A DNA stretch of 64,000 nucleotides from Diplonema papillatum (lineage: Eukaryota > Euglenozoa > Diplonemea > Diplonemida > Diplonemidae), in contig JAPJBO010000932.1 of assembly GCA_030068145.1 (NCBI GenBank), positions 1 through 64,000 on the forward strand, read 5' to 3'. The notes beneath the pieces were generated by a model that saw only the letters and a program-made list of their open reading frames with translations, searched no databases and had not been told where the DNA came from. Every line of letters starts with the position of its first letter. Within the stretch, counting starts at the first letter, position 1. Positions 22,362-33,971 of the stretch are shown piece after piece. The position numbers and the translations under genes were made by a program.

Positions 22362-22671
22362 AGCGCCCCAAATGCCGAAGGCTTCCATTTCACTCACATG
22401 GCGAATCGCGTCACGAAATAGAGCAGTGGAGTGGCGAGCAAAAGCTGGGCACCTAAACCACTTACAGACAGCGGGGGTTCAATTTGTTTAAAAGGGACCT
22501 TTTGGGGGCAAAGTTCAGGACACAGAGCCACTCCGAACCGACCGAGAAATACCTGGAAACTACTGGAATCTGCTCCCGACCGTTTTGCGTGCCAGACCTA
22601 CCCCCCTTCCTCCACTCATCTGAATCTTCAATGCTTTCCCGTTGAAGTGCAGATTCTCCGTGTTGATTTAA

Positions 22672-25195
22672 AGACACCCGAAAGGGCCTGGAAGCAAGCT
22701 AGTTCTCTTGCCACTTCCTGCGGGAAGCGATGCTATTCAACGGACGCGACGCCCCTTTATGGGGTTTACTCAGACGGTATGCGAGCATGCTGCGCTACGC
22801 TGCCGCATGCCCGTCTCGTTTTGGCGCGCGCAAGTGGCAACAGCGCAGCGGTCTGTTGCCCGGCGCCTACAAAATGCCGAAGGCTTCCATTTCACTCACA
22901 CGGAGAATCGCGTCACGAAATAGAGCAGTGGAGTGGCGAGCAAAAGAGGGGTTCCTAAACCACTTACAGACAGAGGGATTCAATTTGTTTAAAAGGACCG
23001 TTGGGGAAAAAGTTCAGGACGCAGAGCCATCTCGACCGAGAAGTACCGTGTGGGGACGTCAAAAAAATAGCGCCGGAAACGTTTTTTTTGAAAACTACTG
23101 GAATCTCGTTTTGCGTGCCAGACCTACCCCACCTCCTCCACACCATCCGAATCTTTCGATGCTTTCCGATGGACCGCAGCAGATTCTCTGTGTTGATTTG
23201 AAGACACCCGAAAGGGCCTGGAAGCAAGCTAGTTCTTTTGCCACTTCCTGCCGGAAGCGATGCTATTCAACGGACGCGACGGCACACGGTTGCCTTTCCC
23301 CCTTTATGGGGTGCTGTACTCAATGCTGAGTACCCACGCTTGTGACAACGAGACGGTATGCGAGCATGCTGCGCTACGCTGCCGCATGACCGCCTCGTTT
23401 TGGCGCGCGCAAAGTGGCAACAGCGCAGCGGTCTGTTGCCCGGCGCCTACAAATGCCGAAGGCTTCCATTTCACTCACACGGAGAATCGCGTCACGAAAT
23501 AGAGGCGAGCTAACGCTGGGCACCTAAATCAGTTACAGACAGAGGGGGTTCGATTTCTTTTAAAAGAGACCTTTTGGGGGCAAAGTTCAGGACGCAGCGC
23601 CCTCTCCCAACCGTCGCGTTACGAAAAGGCGCCTGAAACGTTTTTTTTGGAACTTCGACGATGCTTTCCCGATGGACCGCAGTGAAACGCGGGTTCTCTG
23701 TGTTGATTTGAAGACACCCGAAAGGGCCTGGAAGCAAGCTAGTTCTCTTACCACTTCCTGCGGGAAGCGATGCTATTCAACGGACGCGACGGCACACGGT
23801 TGCCATCCCCCTTTACGGGGTGCTGTACTCAATGCTGAGTACCCACGCTTGTAACAACGAGACGGTATGCGAGCATGCTGCGCTACGCTGCCGCATGACC
23901 GCCTCGTTTTGGCGCGCGCAAAGTGGCAACAGCGCAGCGGTCTGTTGCCCGGCGCCTACAAATGCCGAAGGTTTCCAATTCACTCACACGGAGCATCGCG
24001 TCACGAAGTAGAGCAGTGGAGTGGCGAGCAAAAGCTGGGCACCTAAACCACTTACAGACAGCGGGGGTTCAATTTGTTTAAAAGGGACCTTTTGGGGGAA
24101 ATTTTCAGGACGCAGAGCTATCTTCTAACCCGAAGAAATACGTGTGGTGACGTCAAAAAAATGGCGCCGGAAAAGTTTTTGAAAACTACTTGAATCTCGT
24201 TTTGCGGGCCAGACCTACCCCACCTCCTCCACACCATCCGAATCTTTCGATGCTTTCCGATGGACCGCAGCAGATTCTCTGTGTTGATTTGAAGACACCC
24301 GAAAGGGCCTGGAAGCAAGCTAGTTCTCTTGCCACTTCCTGCGGGAAGCGATGCTATTCAACGGACGCGACGCCCCTTTATGGGGTTTACTCAGACGGTA
24401 TGCGAGCATGCTGCGCTACGCTGCCGCATGCCCGTCTCGTTTTGGCGCGCGCAAGTGGCAACAGCGCAGCGGTCTGTTGCCCGGCGCCTACAAAATGCCG
24501 AAGGCTTCCATTTCACTCGCACGGAGAATCGCGTCACGAAATAGAGCAGTGGAGTGGCGAGCAAAAGAGGGGTTCCTAAACCACTTACAGACAGAGGGAT
24601 TCAATTTGTTTAAAAGGACCGTTGGGGACAAAGTTCAGGACGCAGAGCCATCTCGACCGAGAAGTACCGTGTGGGGACGTCAAAAAAATAGCGCCGGAAA
24701 CGTTTTTTTGAAAACTACTGGAATCTCGTTTTGCGTGCCAGACCTACCCCACCTCCTCCACACCATCCGAATCTTTTGATGCTTTCCGATGGACCGCAGC
24801 AGATTCTCTGTGTTGATTTGAAGACACCCGAAAGGGCCTGGAAGCAAGCTAGTTCTTTTGCCACTTCCTGCCGGAAGCGATGCTATTCAACGGACGCGAC
24901 GGCACACGGTTGCCATTCCCCCTTTATGGGGTGCTGTACTCAATGCTGAGTACCCACGCTTGTGACAACGAGACGGTATGCGAGCATGCTGCGCTACGCT
25001 GCCGCATGACCGCCTCGTTTTGGCGCGCGCAAAGTGGCAACAGCGCAGCGGTCTGTTGCCCGGCGCCTACAAATGCCGAAGGCTTCCATTTCACTCACAC
25101 GGAGAATCGCGTCACGAAAAAGGGCGTACGAGCAAAAGAGGGGCACCTAAACCACTTACAGACAGAGGGGGGTCCAATCTAGAAGGGACCTTTGA
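22672..25195 (+). repeat. Tandem array of 0.51-0.58-kb monomers in a 1.62-kb higher-order unit
   Basis: The word GACACCCGAAAGGGCCTGGA recurs near 22672, 23202, 23712, 24292 and 24822, defining monomers of about 530, 510, 580, 530 and 370 (partial) bp. Monomers 1 and 2 are nearly identical to monomers 4 and 5 at an offset of about 1620 bp, while monomer 3 differs. This is a three-monomer higher-order repeat. Each monomer carries a palindrome remnant with the centre deleted (CCGCATG...CTCGTTTTGGCGCGCGCAA...). Short frames are open through it but are shared repeat sequence, not evident genes. Confidence 0.85.
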
Positions 25196-25687
25196 GGGCA
25201 AACCTCAGGTCATGCTCGCGAGGTGGGTAGATTAGAAACGAGAACCGAGAGGCGTCTTTCAAAGGTTTCAGGGGATGCACGGTGTTTTCAGAGGGGAAGT
25301 TTTCAAAATGACTGGCGGTGGCAGTTTGCAGATTTTTTTGGATCCCGCACCACACCTTGAGGACGACCGCGTCAGCAATAAACTTGAATTGGACGAAGGG
25401 CTTGGTTGTTTGCGTCGATGAACTTCCCAAAGTTAAAGTGCCAACAGGAAGCACATCAATACCAGTACCAATGACTGTGTGTGTACCACGGGCCCCCCAA
25501 CCTTCTTAGTTTCTAGCTAAGAACGAAGGACACCGAAACTTCTCAACGTGGATAGACTCTGCCCGAACTTCGCAAGTCAGATAATGTTGCAAAATATTTT
25601 TCACGAACCTCCTGCCAAAGGATAGAGAAACAGACAACCCCCAATCACGCGATAGTCTGACAAACAGACGATCACGTGCTCATCTGC
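25196..25687. other. Boundary between repeat array and NOX-like gene
   Basis: The array homology fades after about 25195. The remaining sequence has no recognised gene, promoter motif or repeat; no clear splice-acceptor-like site was identified near the start codon at 25688. Confidence 0.3.
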
Positions 25688-27724
25688 ATGCTGATGAACA
25701 TTCCGGGTTGCGCGGACAGCGACAATGGCGACGACGACACGCCAGGGCAACCAGAACCGGCCTGCGTACTGGGCCCCCTACGTACTCCGCCTCACGTTTC
25801 GAACGTAGTTGTCGAGAAACCGTGTCGGCAGCAGACACAACACGAGCAGGACCATCGACCCGGTGAAGATGAAGCCGACATATGGTCGGCAGCCGGGGCT
25901 ACGCGGTACCGTGCCGCCACGCGAGAACCGGGCATCGTAAGCTACTCGAGACGTGTTGTCGGCGTGGTAACCGCCGGGCGGCTGTACAGCTACGAACGCT
26001 TGTACTGGGCAGTGTGGGTCATTCTCACAGGGTTATGGGTGGCCGACCGGTTCACCGCCCACGTGTGGCCACGGTCTTGGTTCGGCGGCGCGTCCTTTGG
26101 AATGGACGCCGCCACATTCGAAGGCGAAACCTCTGTCCGCTGCTTCGACTTCGTCGCACGGGCCTCGGGACGCCTCCTCATTTCCGCATTAAACGCGCTA
26201 CTACTCACCATGACTCCCGTCCTGGCCAACATCGCACGAGAGCGGGTGGTGTGGCTCGATATGGACGATTGGAGGTGCGCTAACGAGCGGATTCACCGTA
26301 TCGTAGGCGTCATCGTCATTGTCGCGACCATTCTGCACAGTTGGGCTATTTTTCTGCCCGTAGCGCTGTCGGGTTACAGGGTCCAGTACGAGCCTCCGTC
26401 GCAGACAATCGTCTTTCTCCCACTGTCGGAGGCCAAAGTGTGCCCCAACGTAGACACCGCCTCGAAGGTGATCTGCCTGATGCTCGACCAGGTCATCCGG
26501 CTCGGCGCGGTGACAGTAATGTTGCTCGTGTTCCTGCCTTTGTCGATGCTGCCAGCGCTGCGGAGGAGGGACTACCCGATGACGATGCTTCTGCACGTTG
26601 TCGTCGCTGTTGCTTTTGTGTTCGACATGTTCCGGAGGAGGACCCAACCCCACGTTTGGGTGCTGAACTCTCCGTTCGTGCTGGCCTTCATTGTCGACCG
26701 CTTCGCCGGCTTCGCTTTCTACAGAGTCGTCGCGAAGGCACCCATCAGCACTGTGCCCATCGACGAGAACTACTCACTCGTCACGTGGCAGCGGTCGGAG
26801 AGCACGGCTCAGTCCATGATTGCAGATACATACTGGGTCCGCGCGTCAGGCGCGAGGTGGTTCGAACGCTCGCACCCCTACTCGACGATGGACGGCCGTG
26901 CTGTGCGCGTCCGGCCACCAAACTTCGAGTCGAGAAGCCCAGGTTGGGCCGGTCACAAGTTCCAGGCGGTCGCCGGGTTGCCTGACAATTCGGAGTTTGG
27001 CGCAACAATCACATCCACACCCACCTTCGCACACAAGTCCGCGCCCGCACACACGGTGAAAGCGCTTGTTAGGAACGCGACCTCCAAAAGCTGGCTCGCG
27101 GCGTACACCTCATCTCGGAAGCCACCCGAAAGTCGGTCTGACGAGGACGGTACCCGTAGTAGTGGTGACATAATGGCCATCGTCCGCATGAATTCGTCGG
27201 CTCGTCTCTGCACCGGCGCCGTGCACACTTCTCTTCTGACAGCTGCCACAGGTATTGTGCACGCCAGCATTCGCGGGCCGTACCGATCCGTGTACTCTCG
27301 GCTCAGCAGTGCGCCCCACGTTCCCCCGTTGCTCCTCATTGGCTCCGGGTCTGGGGCTACGTTCCTGATGGATTTCGTCGGGTTTGTGCTGCAATGTCGG
27401 GTCATCCTCGTGAACCCTGTCGTCGTTCACTACTCAGCAGATTCCGTTGCGTTGTTCCAGTTTGTGACAGACCACCTCTGCTCACATCCTGTGGAGAACC
27501 TGCAGGTGCAGGCGTGCCTCACGCAGGCTGATGTTTTCGACTACCATCCGAGCCATGCCGAGAGAGAGATGCAGCTTGGACGCATGGACTTAGACGACAT
27601 AATGTCGACAGCACCAGCATCTGCGGAGGTTTACTTTTGTGGGAGTCGCGCCCTGCAGCAACATGTGCGCAAGAAATGCGCACAACGCGGATTTGTGCTG
27701 CATACCGAGGCCGCATATAGTTGA
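25688..27724 (+). CDS. Ferric reductase / NADPH oxidase-like flavocytochrome
   Basis: A single-exon frame of 678 aa. The N-terminal third has about six hydrophobic segments. Residues His203 and His217 (motif HRIVGVIVIVATILHSW) are 13 apart, the exact spacing of the first heme-ligating pair in NOX/ferric reductase cytochromes. The second pair is incomplete: LLH is present (HVVVAVAFVFDMF) but a Phe/Arg stands where the partner His is expected. The cytosolic half has an FAD-site HPYS motif (usual HPFT/S), a GPYR motif (usual GPYG) starting the NAD(P)H domain, a glycine-rich LLLIGSGSGATFLMDF loop, and VYFCGSRALQQHV near the end. The family passes electrons from NAD(P)H via FAD and heme across a membrane to oxygen or ferric iron. 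A GTG 12 bases upstream is in frame, but the ATG at 25688 is the natural start. Confidence 0.8.
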   Translation: MLMNIPGCADSDNGDDDTPGQPEPACVLGPLRTPPHVSNVVVEKPCRQQTQHEQDHRPGEDEADIWSAAGATRYRAATREPGIVSYSRRVVGVVTAGRLYSYERLYWAVWVILTGLWVADRFTAHVWPRSWFGGASFGMDAATFEGETSVRCFDFVARASGRLLISALNALLLTMTPVLANIARERVVWLDMDDWRCANERIHRIVGVIVIVATILHSWAIFLPVALSGYRVQYEPPSQTIVFLPLSEAKVCPNVDTASKVICLMLDQVIRLGAVTVMLLVFLPLSMLPALRRRDYPMTMLLHVVVAVAFVFDMFRRRTQPHVWVLNSPFVLAFIVDRFAGFAFYRVVAKAPISTVPIDENYSLVTWQRSESTAQSMIADTYWVRASGARWFERSHPYSTMDGRAVRVRPPNFESRSPGWAGHKFQAVAGLPDNSEFGATITSTPTFAHKSAPAHTVKALVRNATSKSWLAAYTSSRKPPESRSDEDGTRSSGDIMAIVRMNSSARLCTGAVHTSLLTAATGIVHASIRGPYRSVYSRLSSAPHVPPLLLIGSGSGATFLMDFVGFVLQCRVILVNPVVVHYSADSVALFQFVTDHLCSHPVENLQVQACLTQADVFDYHPSHAEREMQLGRMDLDDIMSTAPASAEVYFCGSRALQQHVRKKCAQRGFVLHTEAAYS

Positions 27725-29326
27725 AATCTCCGACAAGCTGGCAAATGTCGAAAGGCATGCACCCGCGCCAGTTCGTGATCAAAGAACGCAGTGTACCGGT
27801 TCACTCTGCCCCGCATCCTGTGACCTGCAATTACCAAGCAAAACACACACCTCGTTGACGACACGTGTTCGTACTGAATCCGTGTTCGTACTGAATCTGT
27901 TCTGCAAGAATTGTGCACAATACTGTTCGTGCTGTCTAAAGTCTTCCGACAAGCTGGTTCAGACTCACCGCCTTGCAGAGGCTTTGCTCTCATTGCGGCT
28001 CGAGTCCGCAGGGCGAGGAACCGAAACGGACTTTCAATTTCTGTGCTAACAGCGGCACTGGTGCCTTGCGTAAAAGGTTAGCCGCGCGCAATTCAAATCA
28101 AAACGCTGCTTTACAGCATCGGTTTCATTCCCTTCCCCGTCTTACAAGAAAACGTGACGCAAGCATCAAGCATGCATGGGAGGCAGTGTTCTGCCCAAAT
28201 CTATAAAGCCAAGACTTTTCTGCACCCCCGCGGCTCGCTCGTTTTTACACTTTTTTTCTATCACACCTGTTTCTTTTCCTGCCCTTTTTGCGGTGTCTCT
28301 CACTCCGCGCGCACAACACGCTGATGCACATTTGCCTTGCAATGGGTAAGGCTCACAAGACTCCAGAAAGGTGCACCACATGTACCCAGCCCAAGCAGCT
28401 GCGGCTTTCCGTGGGCTCCAAGTTCGAGCTGATCAGAGGTTTAGGTGGTGGTATGTCATCCCACAGCTCGAACGGCAAGCAGCGAACGCAAACACCTGCT
28501 TGCTCAGCAATCTACATGCCGCACCGTTACAACATTGCACACAAAGCACCTCACATGAGCCGCCAGGAAAGAGATCTCATCTGACAGCGGCTAAAGGCGA
28601 TGTGCAAGATCTTCTTCAGATTCCGGTGTGGTCGCTGCCCAGCTACATACTGGCCTTCTACCTGACCTGCGTACGAGGCAGATAGGAATATAGCCCCTCA
28701 GAATCGGTGCCGGTCCTAACCGTCCCGAAGGCCGGGGAGACCGCTTCCTCATGGTCGCATAAGGCGATGCAACAGAAGGTGACGGACCCTGTCAACCATC
28801 CTGGGTGTGCTACTCATTCGAGTTTTAAGCCACGACTCGACGCGCCGCGCCCTGACTCTCTCTTGGGTGCACACATGGACACAGTTCCTGTGCGCCTCGC
28901 ATAGCTTGGCGAAGGCTTGTTTTTCACCTTCGTTGCAATCGGGACTTCCAGGGCAGGTCTTGTAATAGGATTCCTCTGTCTCTATCAACTCGATGCGTTA
29001 CTTCGTCTTGTGTAATGACACCCGAAAGGGCCTGGAAGCATTCGAGTTACTCCGTTTCATCAAGAAGTGGAAGCCATGTGCTAGCACATGGCGGTGCAAC
29101 AGAAGGACACCCTCGGGTGTCGGGGGGTTTTTTTTTGGAGCAAAACGAGCCCAGTGACGGGCAGTGCCGACTGTCTCGGTTAGGTGCGCACACAGTTTCT
29201 GTGGCTTCCGTGCCTGCAACATGTCGAAGGCTCCCATTTTACACTTGCACACACACATGGCTTTGAACTCAGGTGAACTTCACTGAACATGCGCCAGCGC
29301 GGGAATGAAAACGCTGGTCTACCCTA
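27725..29326. other. Intergenic region with a diverged repeat monomer
   Basis: At about 29017 the array word GACACCCGAAAGGGCCTGGA reappears once, followed by diverged monomer sequence to about 29260 (ATGTCGAAGGCTCCCATTTT resembles the array's ATGCCGAAGGCTTCCATTTC). It contains an 18-bp palindrome CCATGTGCTAGCACATGG near 29074 and a GACACCCTCGGGTGTC hairpin followed by T9 near 29105. No convincing gene is present. Confidence 0.5.
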
Positions 29327-29749
29327 ATGCAGCTGCAAACGAAGGCAAAAAAAGAGGAGGAAATAAATGGAAACTGCGGGAGTCAAGGTATGAAGAACAA
29401 ACGTAAAGGTGGCGGCAAGACAAGCATTCTTTATTTCGCCGTTGCTGTGATCGCGTGCTTCAGCATCGGGATTGTCGCGCGGCTAGTGCACTACACGCGA
29501 TCCGATGCCGGTCTTGCGACGTTGCCGCGGGCCGTCGCCGACGGAGAGGCTGACGTGCACCTCCCGCGCGTACAGCTGAGACACCCGGGAAAACACAGCG
29601 AGCTTGCCATTGGCAACTCAGGGCTGGCGCCTTCGTTCGACGTCCTGGGGATCAACTCGCCTGCAGAAGCACTGGCACAGCAAGGCAATCCTCCAGCAAG
29701 CACTGACGACCCTCTCTCGGAGGCAGACCGTTTGTTGGGCATCCAATGA
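29327..29749 (+). CDS. Small single-pass membrane protein, hypothetical
   Basis: A 140-aa frame. A basic N-terminus (MKNKRKGGGKT from residue 22) precedes one strong membrane segment, SILYFAVAVIACFSIGIVAR (about residues 33-54). A hydrophilic C-terminal region of about 85 residues follows. With positive charge on the N-terminal side this would be a type II protein with the C-terminus in the lumen or outside. No family is recognised. The start may be Met22 at 29390 rather than the first ATG. A single clear membrane anchor and ordinary composition make it plausible, but it lacks conserved-domain support. Confidence 0.45.
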   Translation: MQLQTKAKKEEEINGNCGSQGMKNKRKGGGKTSILYFAVAVIACFSIGIVARLVHYTRSDAGLATLPRAVADGEADVHLPRVQLRHPGKHSELAIGNSGLAPSFDVLGINSPAEALAQQGNPPASTDDPLSEADRLLGIQ

Positions 29750-30726
29750 CAGTGTCAACTCACCAAATTGCGGGTTTCCGGCGCCGAACAGCAACCCCCC
29801 AGCAACAATGACAACGCAGCCGTGCCCAACACAATCAAACACTAACAACGGGGCCAACGAGCACACCGCCCCGGCATCCCCCTTCTGCGCCTCGATCCTC
29901 GCTTTGTTCGATTTGTTCTCTGCGTGCCGGTCTGCTGGGCATCCGCCCATCGACGGCCCAAAGAATGGATCAGCGGCGTGATTTCCTCTTGCTCCCATTA
30001 CACCAGGACCTAGCAAAAAAACACGACAGCCCGAGGTACCGAAATACCTGTTCATTTCCAGCAATCGAATCCAACGATGCTTAGATTGTTTTCCCTTGAC
30101 GAGCGAGCCGGATGACAAGCCAAGTCAAGGTGTTCCTGCTAGCGACCACCCAGCGGGCAATCTCGCATCGTGCGGTCTGAAAAGAGTGGATGTCCGAGAC
30201 ACTCCGGTTCCAAGGACAACACTCCTGTGCAACAGGGGTTGAGCAATTGCACAGTTCGAAACCGAAGCGTTCACTGCTGCGTACGCTCAAGGCCTTGCAA
30301 CACCCGGGTTGCAATACGGAAATGAAAAATCTGATTCTTTTACCGCGTCGCGTACAGCACCATAAAGCTTGTCGTACAAGAACAGTACGGAAGTACTGAA
30401 GCCGGGTACAAGAAACTGAGTGCGTAATTCGCGCACTTGGTTCACATAAAGCTTGTGGATGGGCGCTTTGCCTTTGCATCTTCTCTGCATTCAAGGACCC
30501 GGATTCCCACGTACTCCCACTTGCGCTGGGGGTTTACCCGTTTGCCAACGAGCAATACACCTCCGCTGGGAAAGCTTTCTCGGGCACGTAAAAGAGGTGC
30601 ACGGCGACTTACCAGGGTTCACCCTGATAACAGACCGGACGGTTGCAAAAGTTGTCTACACACAGGTGGAGGGGTCGACTTCCCAAAGTCGTGGCAACTT
30701 GCGAGGGTGGGCTTGCACACAGCTCG
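29750..30726. other. Intergenic region
   Basis: No recognisable gene or repeat. Several short frames overlap on both strands without membrane segments, domains or splice-consistent extensions. Confidence 0.3.
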
Positions 30727-33194
30727 ATGCCGGGGCAGACAAATGGCCCGCCAGGCGATCAGCCGCTGATCGCGGTTCCAGCACGGCTCGCACTGGAAGC
30801 AGTGCGCCGCAAGAAACGGGATGAAGCGGCCGCGCAGAAGAAACAACAAGCAGATTCACCCATCGCAATTCCTTTCCAAGCTTTGAAGAGCCCCGCCGAT
30901 GCACACACCTACGCCAGGTCTGCGCCAACGGTTTTTATTGTTGTTGACGCAATGAAGCTTATTTCTTTGCAGACTTCGAATATAGTCCGAACGAACCGCA
31001 CACGTTTTCAGGCAGTGTCCGAAAAGCAGGGCTGCATGATGTTGGCCGTGTTCGGCTGGGGGGTGATCTGTGCCCACACGAGTCCCCCTGCGCCTGCTGT
31101 CACGCTTTGCATGCGGTGCCTGATCACGCTTTCCCCCCCCCAGAAGGGCAGTGGAAATAGTAACCCGTCTGAAAATTCCGGAAGTACATGCTCATCGACA
31201 CTTATAAACTTTGGTTTGCGAGGAAAGTGCACCCATTCGTCTGATCTTCGTTTAAGTTGAACCACATTCGCACAGGTTGTTGATGGCACAGCAAAGGTCG
31301 TTGGGCCATCAATTTCACGACCAAGCATCACCCGAGGAAGCGCGTGCGCAAGCACAAGCGGCGCTGCTGCGCAGCCAGCAGAACTTCTCGCTGCACATGT
31401 ACCGCAAAGGCGACACCACCAAACTCGGCGTGGAACCCGAGATCAACATCAGCACGACAGACTATTACTCGTCGCTGGTGCAGGAGTTCAGAGAGCTGCA
31501 ACGGGTTCCTAACTCTAACGTGCCCCTCGACACCACGTCCGGCCTGCCGGGTGTCGGGGCAAGATACACTGGGGCATCGTCTTTCGGTCTTCGAGAGAAA
31601 CAAGAAGTTCAGCCTGTTCAAAACCCGTTCTTGAAGCACCCGTACTTGTCACACTCGTTGACTCCCCAAATGGAGCGAGATGCTGCGGCTTCTGCATCGG
31701 ACGCCGTCGTGCAGCAGCAGGTGAGGCTGGCCGAGATGGAACAGCGACTGCAAGCATTGCGGTCACCCATTGACAACAGAGACACACTGACTGTCTCCGA
31801 TGACTCAGAACGACTTGGCGGCTCGGCATACTCTTCAGCCATGCCTCACAACCCGAATGCAAAGGCAGGATACGTCACTTGCCCGGCGCATCCTGATCGC
31901 AAAATACCGTACCAACGTGGCGTTGGATACGTTCCTCAAAAAGAGCGCGACGACGTCGCCACGCGTGACGGCGGGTTCTCTCCCGGGCTGTACTCGTGCT
32001 CGTACTGCCACAAACCGCTCCACGAAATCTCCCGCTTCTGCTCGCACTGCGGCGCGCCTCAAACCACGAATCCGATGCTTTCAAGGTACACCGACCCGTT
32101 CCTCCCGCCTTTGAGGGACTCTCCCCGTGCGTCTGCCCGGCCTCTTCAGCCCCAGTACTCGCCCGCTGCGACACCTCTTCGCCAAGCCGCAAGCAGGCAC
32201 CGGCCGTCTGAGGCATCTCAACCCCCAGCCGCAAGCGGGCGCAGACCGTCTGAGGCATCTCAACCCCCTCGTCAGCAGCCGGCGCCGCACTCGTCCTCGC
32301 CTGCACCCAATCTGCTGCTTCCCGTCTCACTGTCAGCACCTGTATACGGCTCGGGATCTCCGGACTTACTCGCCGCAGATGCAATGGTATTTCCTTTTCA
32401 CTAAATCTACTTTTGTCGTTTGCTCTTGTGTGTTATTGTGTTGTACTTCTCCGCCGGCGAGAAGTGAGGAGGCGAAAACTCCAGAGAGATTCTTGCTGAT
32501 GACCAGAACACCGCACTTTTCTCCCAAACTTCTAGTTCCCGGTTTGCACTGGAGCACCAATCCCGCACTAACCACATCCTTTCCTAATCTTCGAGTCATG
32601 TTGTAACCTAGCCACCCATCACCTCTTTCAGCGCCTGTCGAATCCGCCTTCAGCAGTGTCTGTACCTATTGAAGACAGCAAGGTGTGCACGCGTTCTTTC
32701 TTCCTTCTTTCACGTACCTGAGATTTTTAGATGCGTGTACGATGCAGTTCCTATCACAACCAGTGCTCGTAGCGACATCTTTTTGATGTCAGGGAAAACT
32801 GCCATCGCCATCATTTAATCTGGCACAGCATTCTGGTTGTCCAGAGGCAGCTCAGTGATGTAGCCGTAACCCGCTTCACACCAAATCTTTCCGAGAAAGC
32901 CTGGCTGCTGCGTACGAATTTTGCAAACTTTCACAGGCTGACTCCCCGGCAGGGAAGAAGAATACCGCCGTAGAGTTGGACAATGACGAAGTCGAGCTTT
33001 CGAGCGTCGGATCAAAGCGTCCGGGCCCTGCCGCGAGTGCTACCGCGAGCCCTGCTCCGAGTAATGCTGCGAGTCCTGCTCCGAGCATTGCAGCTAGCGA
33101 GGCAGGCGATCCCAGCCCAGGCTCTCCTGCTTCTAAGAAGAATACTGCCGTCGCGAATGACAATGATGAGGTGGATTTGGACGACGTCCTTTAA
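30727..33194 (+). CDS. Zinc-ribbon protein, four exons, unknown function
   Basis: Proposed exons are 30727-30917, 31276-32386, 32633-32683 and 32937-33194 (536 aa). The joins keep frame (phases 2, 0, 0) and use donors GTCTGC, GTATTT and GTGTGC. The start is MPGQTNGPPGDQPLIAVPAR. An Ala/Arg/Lys-rich helix precedes a Gln-rich segment, and a short coiled coil follows. Residues 305-322 form a zinc ribbon, CSYCHKPLHEISRFCSHCG (C-x2-C, C-x2-C). Then comes a Pro/Ser/Gln-rich region with repeated RRPSEASQPP, and a C-terminal tail with two copies of KKNTAV followed by an acidic NDEVEL or NDEVDL. Zinc ribbons of this type bind proteins or nucleic acids, and the partner is unknown. Exon 1 is the least certain; without it the start would be the ATG at 31283. 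Confidence 0.6.
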
Positions 33195-33971
33195 TGAACC
33201 GCAGAGAGACACCAGCAGATGGGGCGAGGCATGGGCCGCAGCTCAAAAAACTACCCAACCTTTCCAACAAGGGCGCGCCTGCTGTGATATGAACCTGTCT
33301 CCTCATTCGTGCTTCCTCTCTCTCTCTCTCTCCCCCTCTCTTTTCTCTCGACTCGAATCACGACGTCGCGCGAAAAGACTGCTCGCATTCTGTTTAAGTC
33401 TTGTAGACCTCCCACAATGTTTTGTCAAATACCGATATTGAGCAAAAGTATAATCTTGTTTGTACCGCCGCTTAAGATGCACTAGCCCCCAGCACTGCTG
33501 AACAGTCTTCGGCTGTTTTCTGTCTATCCTGAGTTTTCACGCTTTCCACTCATCTCGTGCCGAAGCCGCAATCAGCGCTAGTGGTCTTTTTACTTGTGCC
33601 CACATAGTCCTCAGTAGTACGCGTGGAGCTGTGCATGTACGAGAAGAGGATGTAGGTATGCAGAGATACTTCGAGCAGTGGCAGTATGCAGAGCGCACGG
33701 GTTCGTTGACTCGAAAGGATGCATACTGCTGGTGTATCCCGTTTGACGATCTTCTGGAGGCCAAGTCGGGAGACTGCGGGGAATCAAGAAGCACCGAGCA
33801 CCCACACTGCGAGGTAGCGAAACGCGGCAGAATCCGCTAGTTTTTTTCCGAGTACAACGAAACCGCAGCAATGCTGGATTGTGCGGGCTCCCGAGTGCCC
33901 TCGACCCCCTGTATTATGAATTTTGCATCCCCCAGAAAGAAGGGGTTCAAAGAACGAATGGATCTTCAACC
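33195..33971. other. Intergenic region
   Basis: It contains a short (CT)n tract at 33317-33352 and no recognised gene. The frame upstream of the dolichol kinase ATG is open to 33879, but from a GTG and without family similarity. Confidence 0.35.

Larger units (their letters stand above)
20607..22824 (+). repeat. Segmental duplication, copy 2 (with insertion)
   Basis: It corresponds to 16383-17620 from the ACGAAAAAGCGTG repeats through the palindrome and the CACCCGAAAGGGCCTGG words. The two copies differ by small indels, and by a roughly 1-kb retroelement fragment in this copy's A-tract. Confidence 0.8.

Noticed and set aside
28342-28584. Small frame beginning MGKAHKTPERCTTCTQ
   Set aside because: Myristoylation-like start and one C-x2-C pair, but no domain, no splice-consistent extension and random-looking C-terminus.
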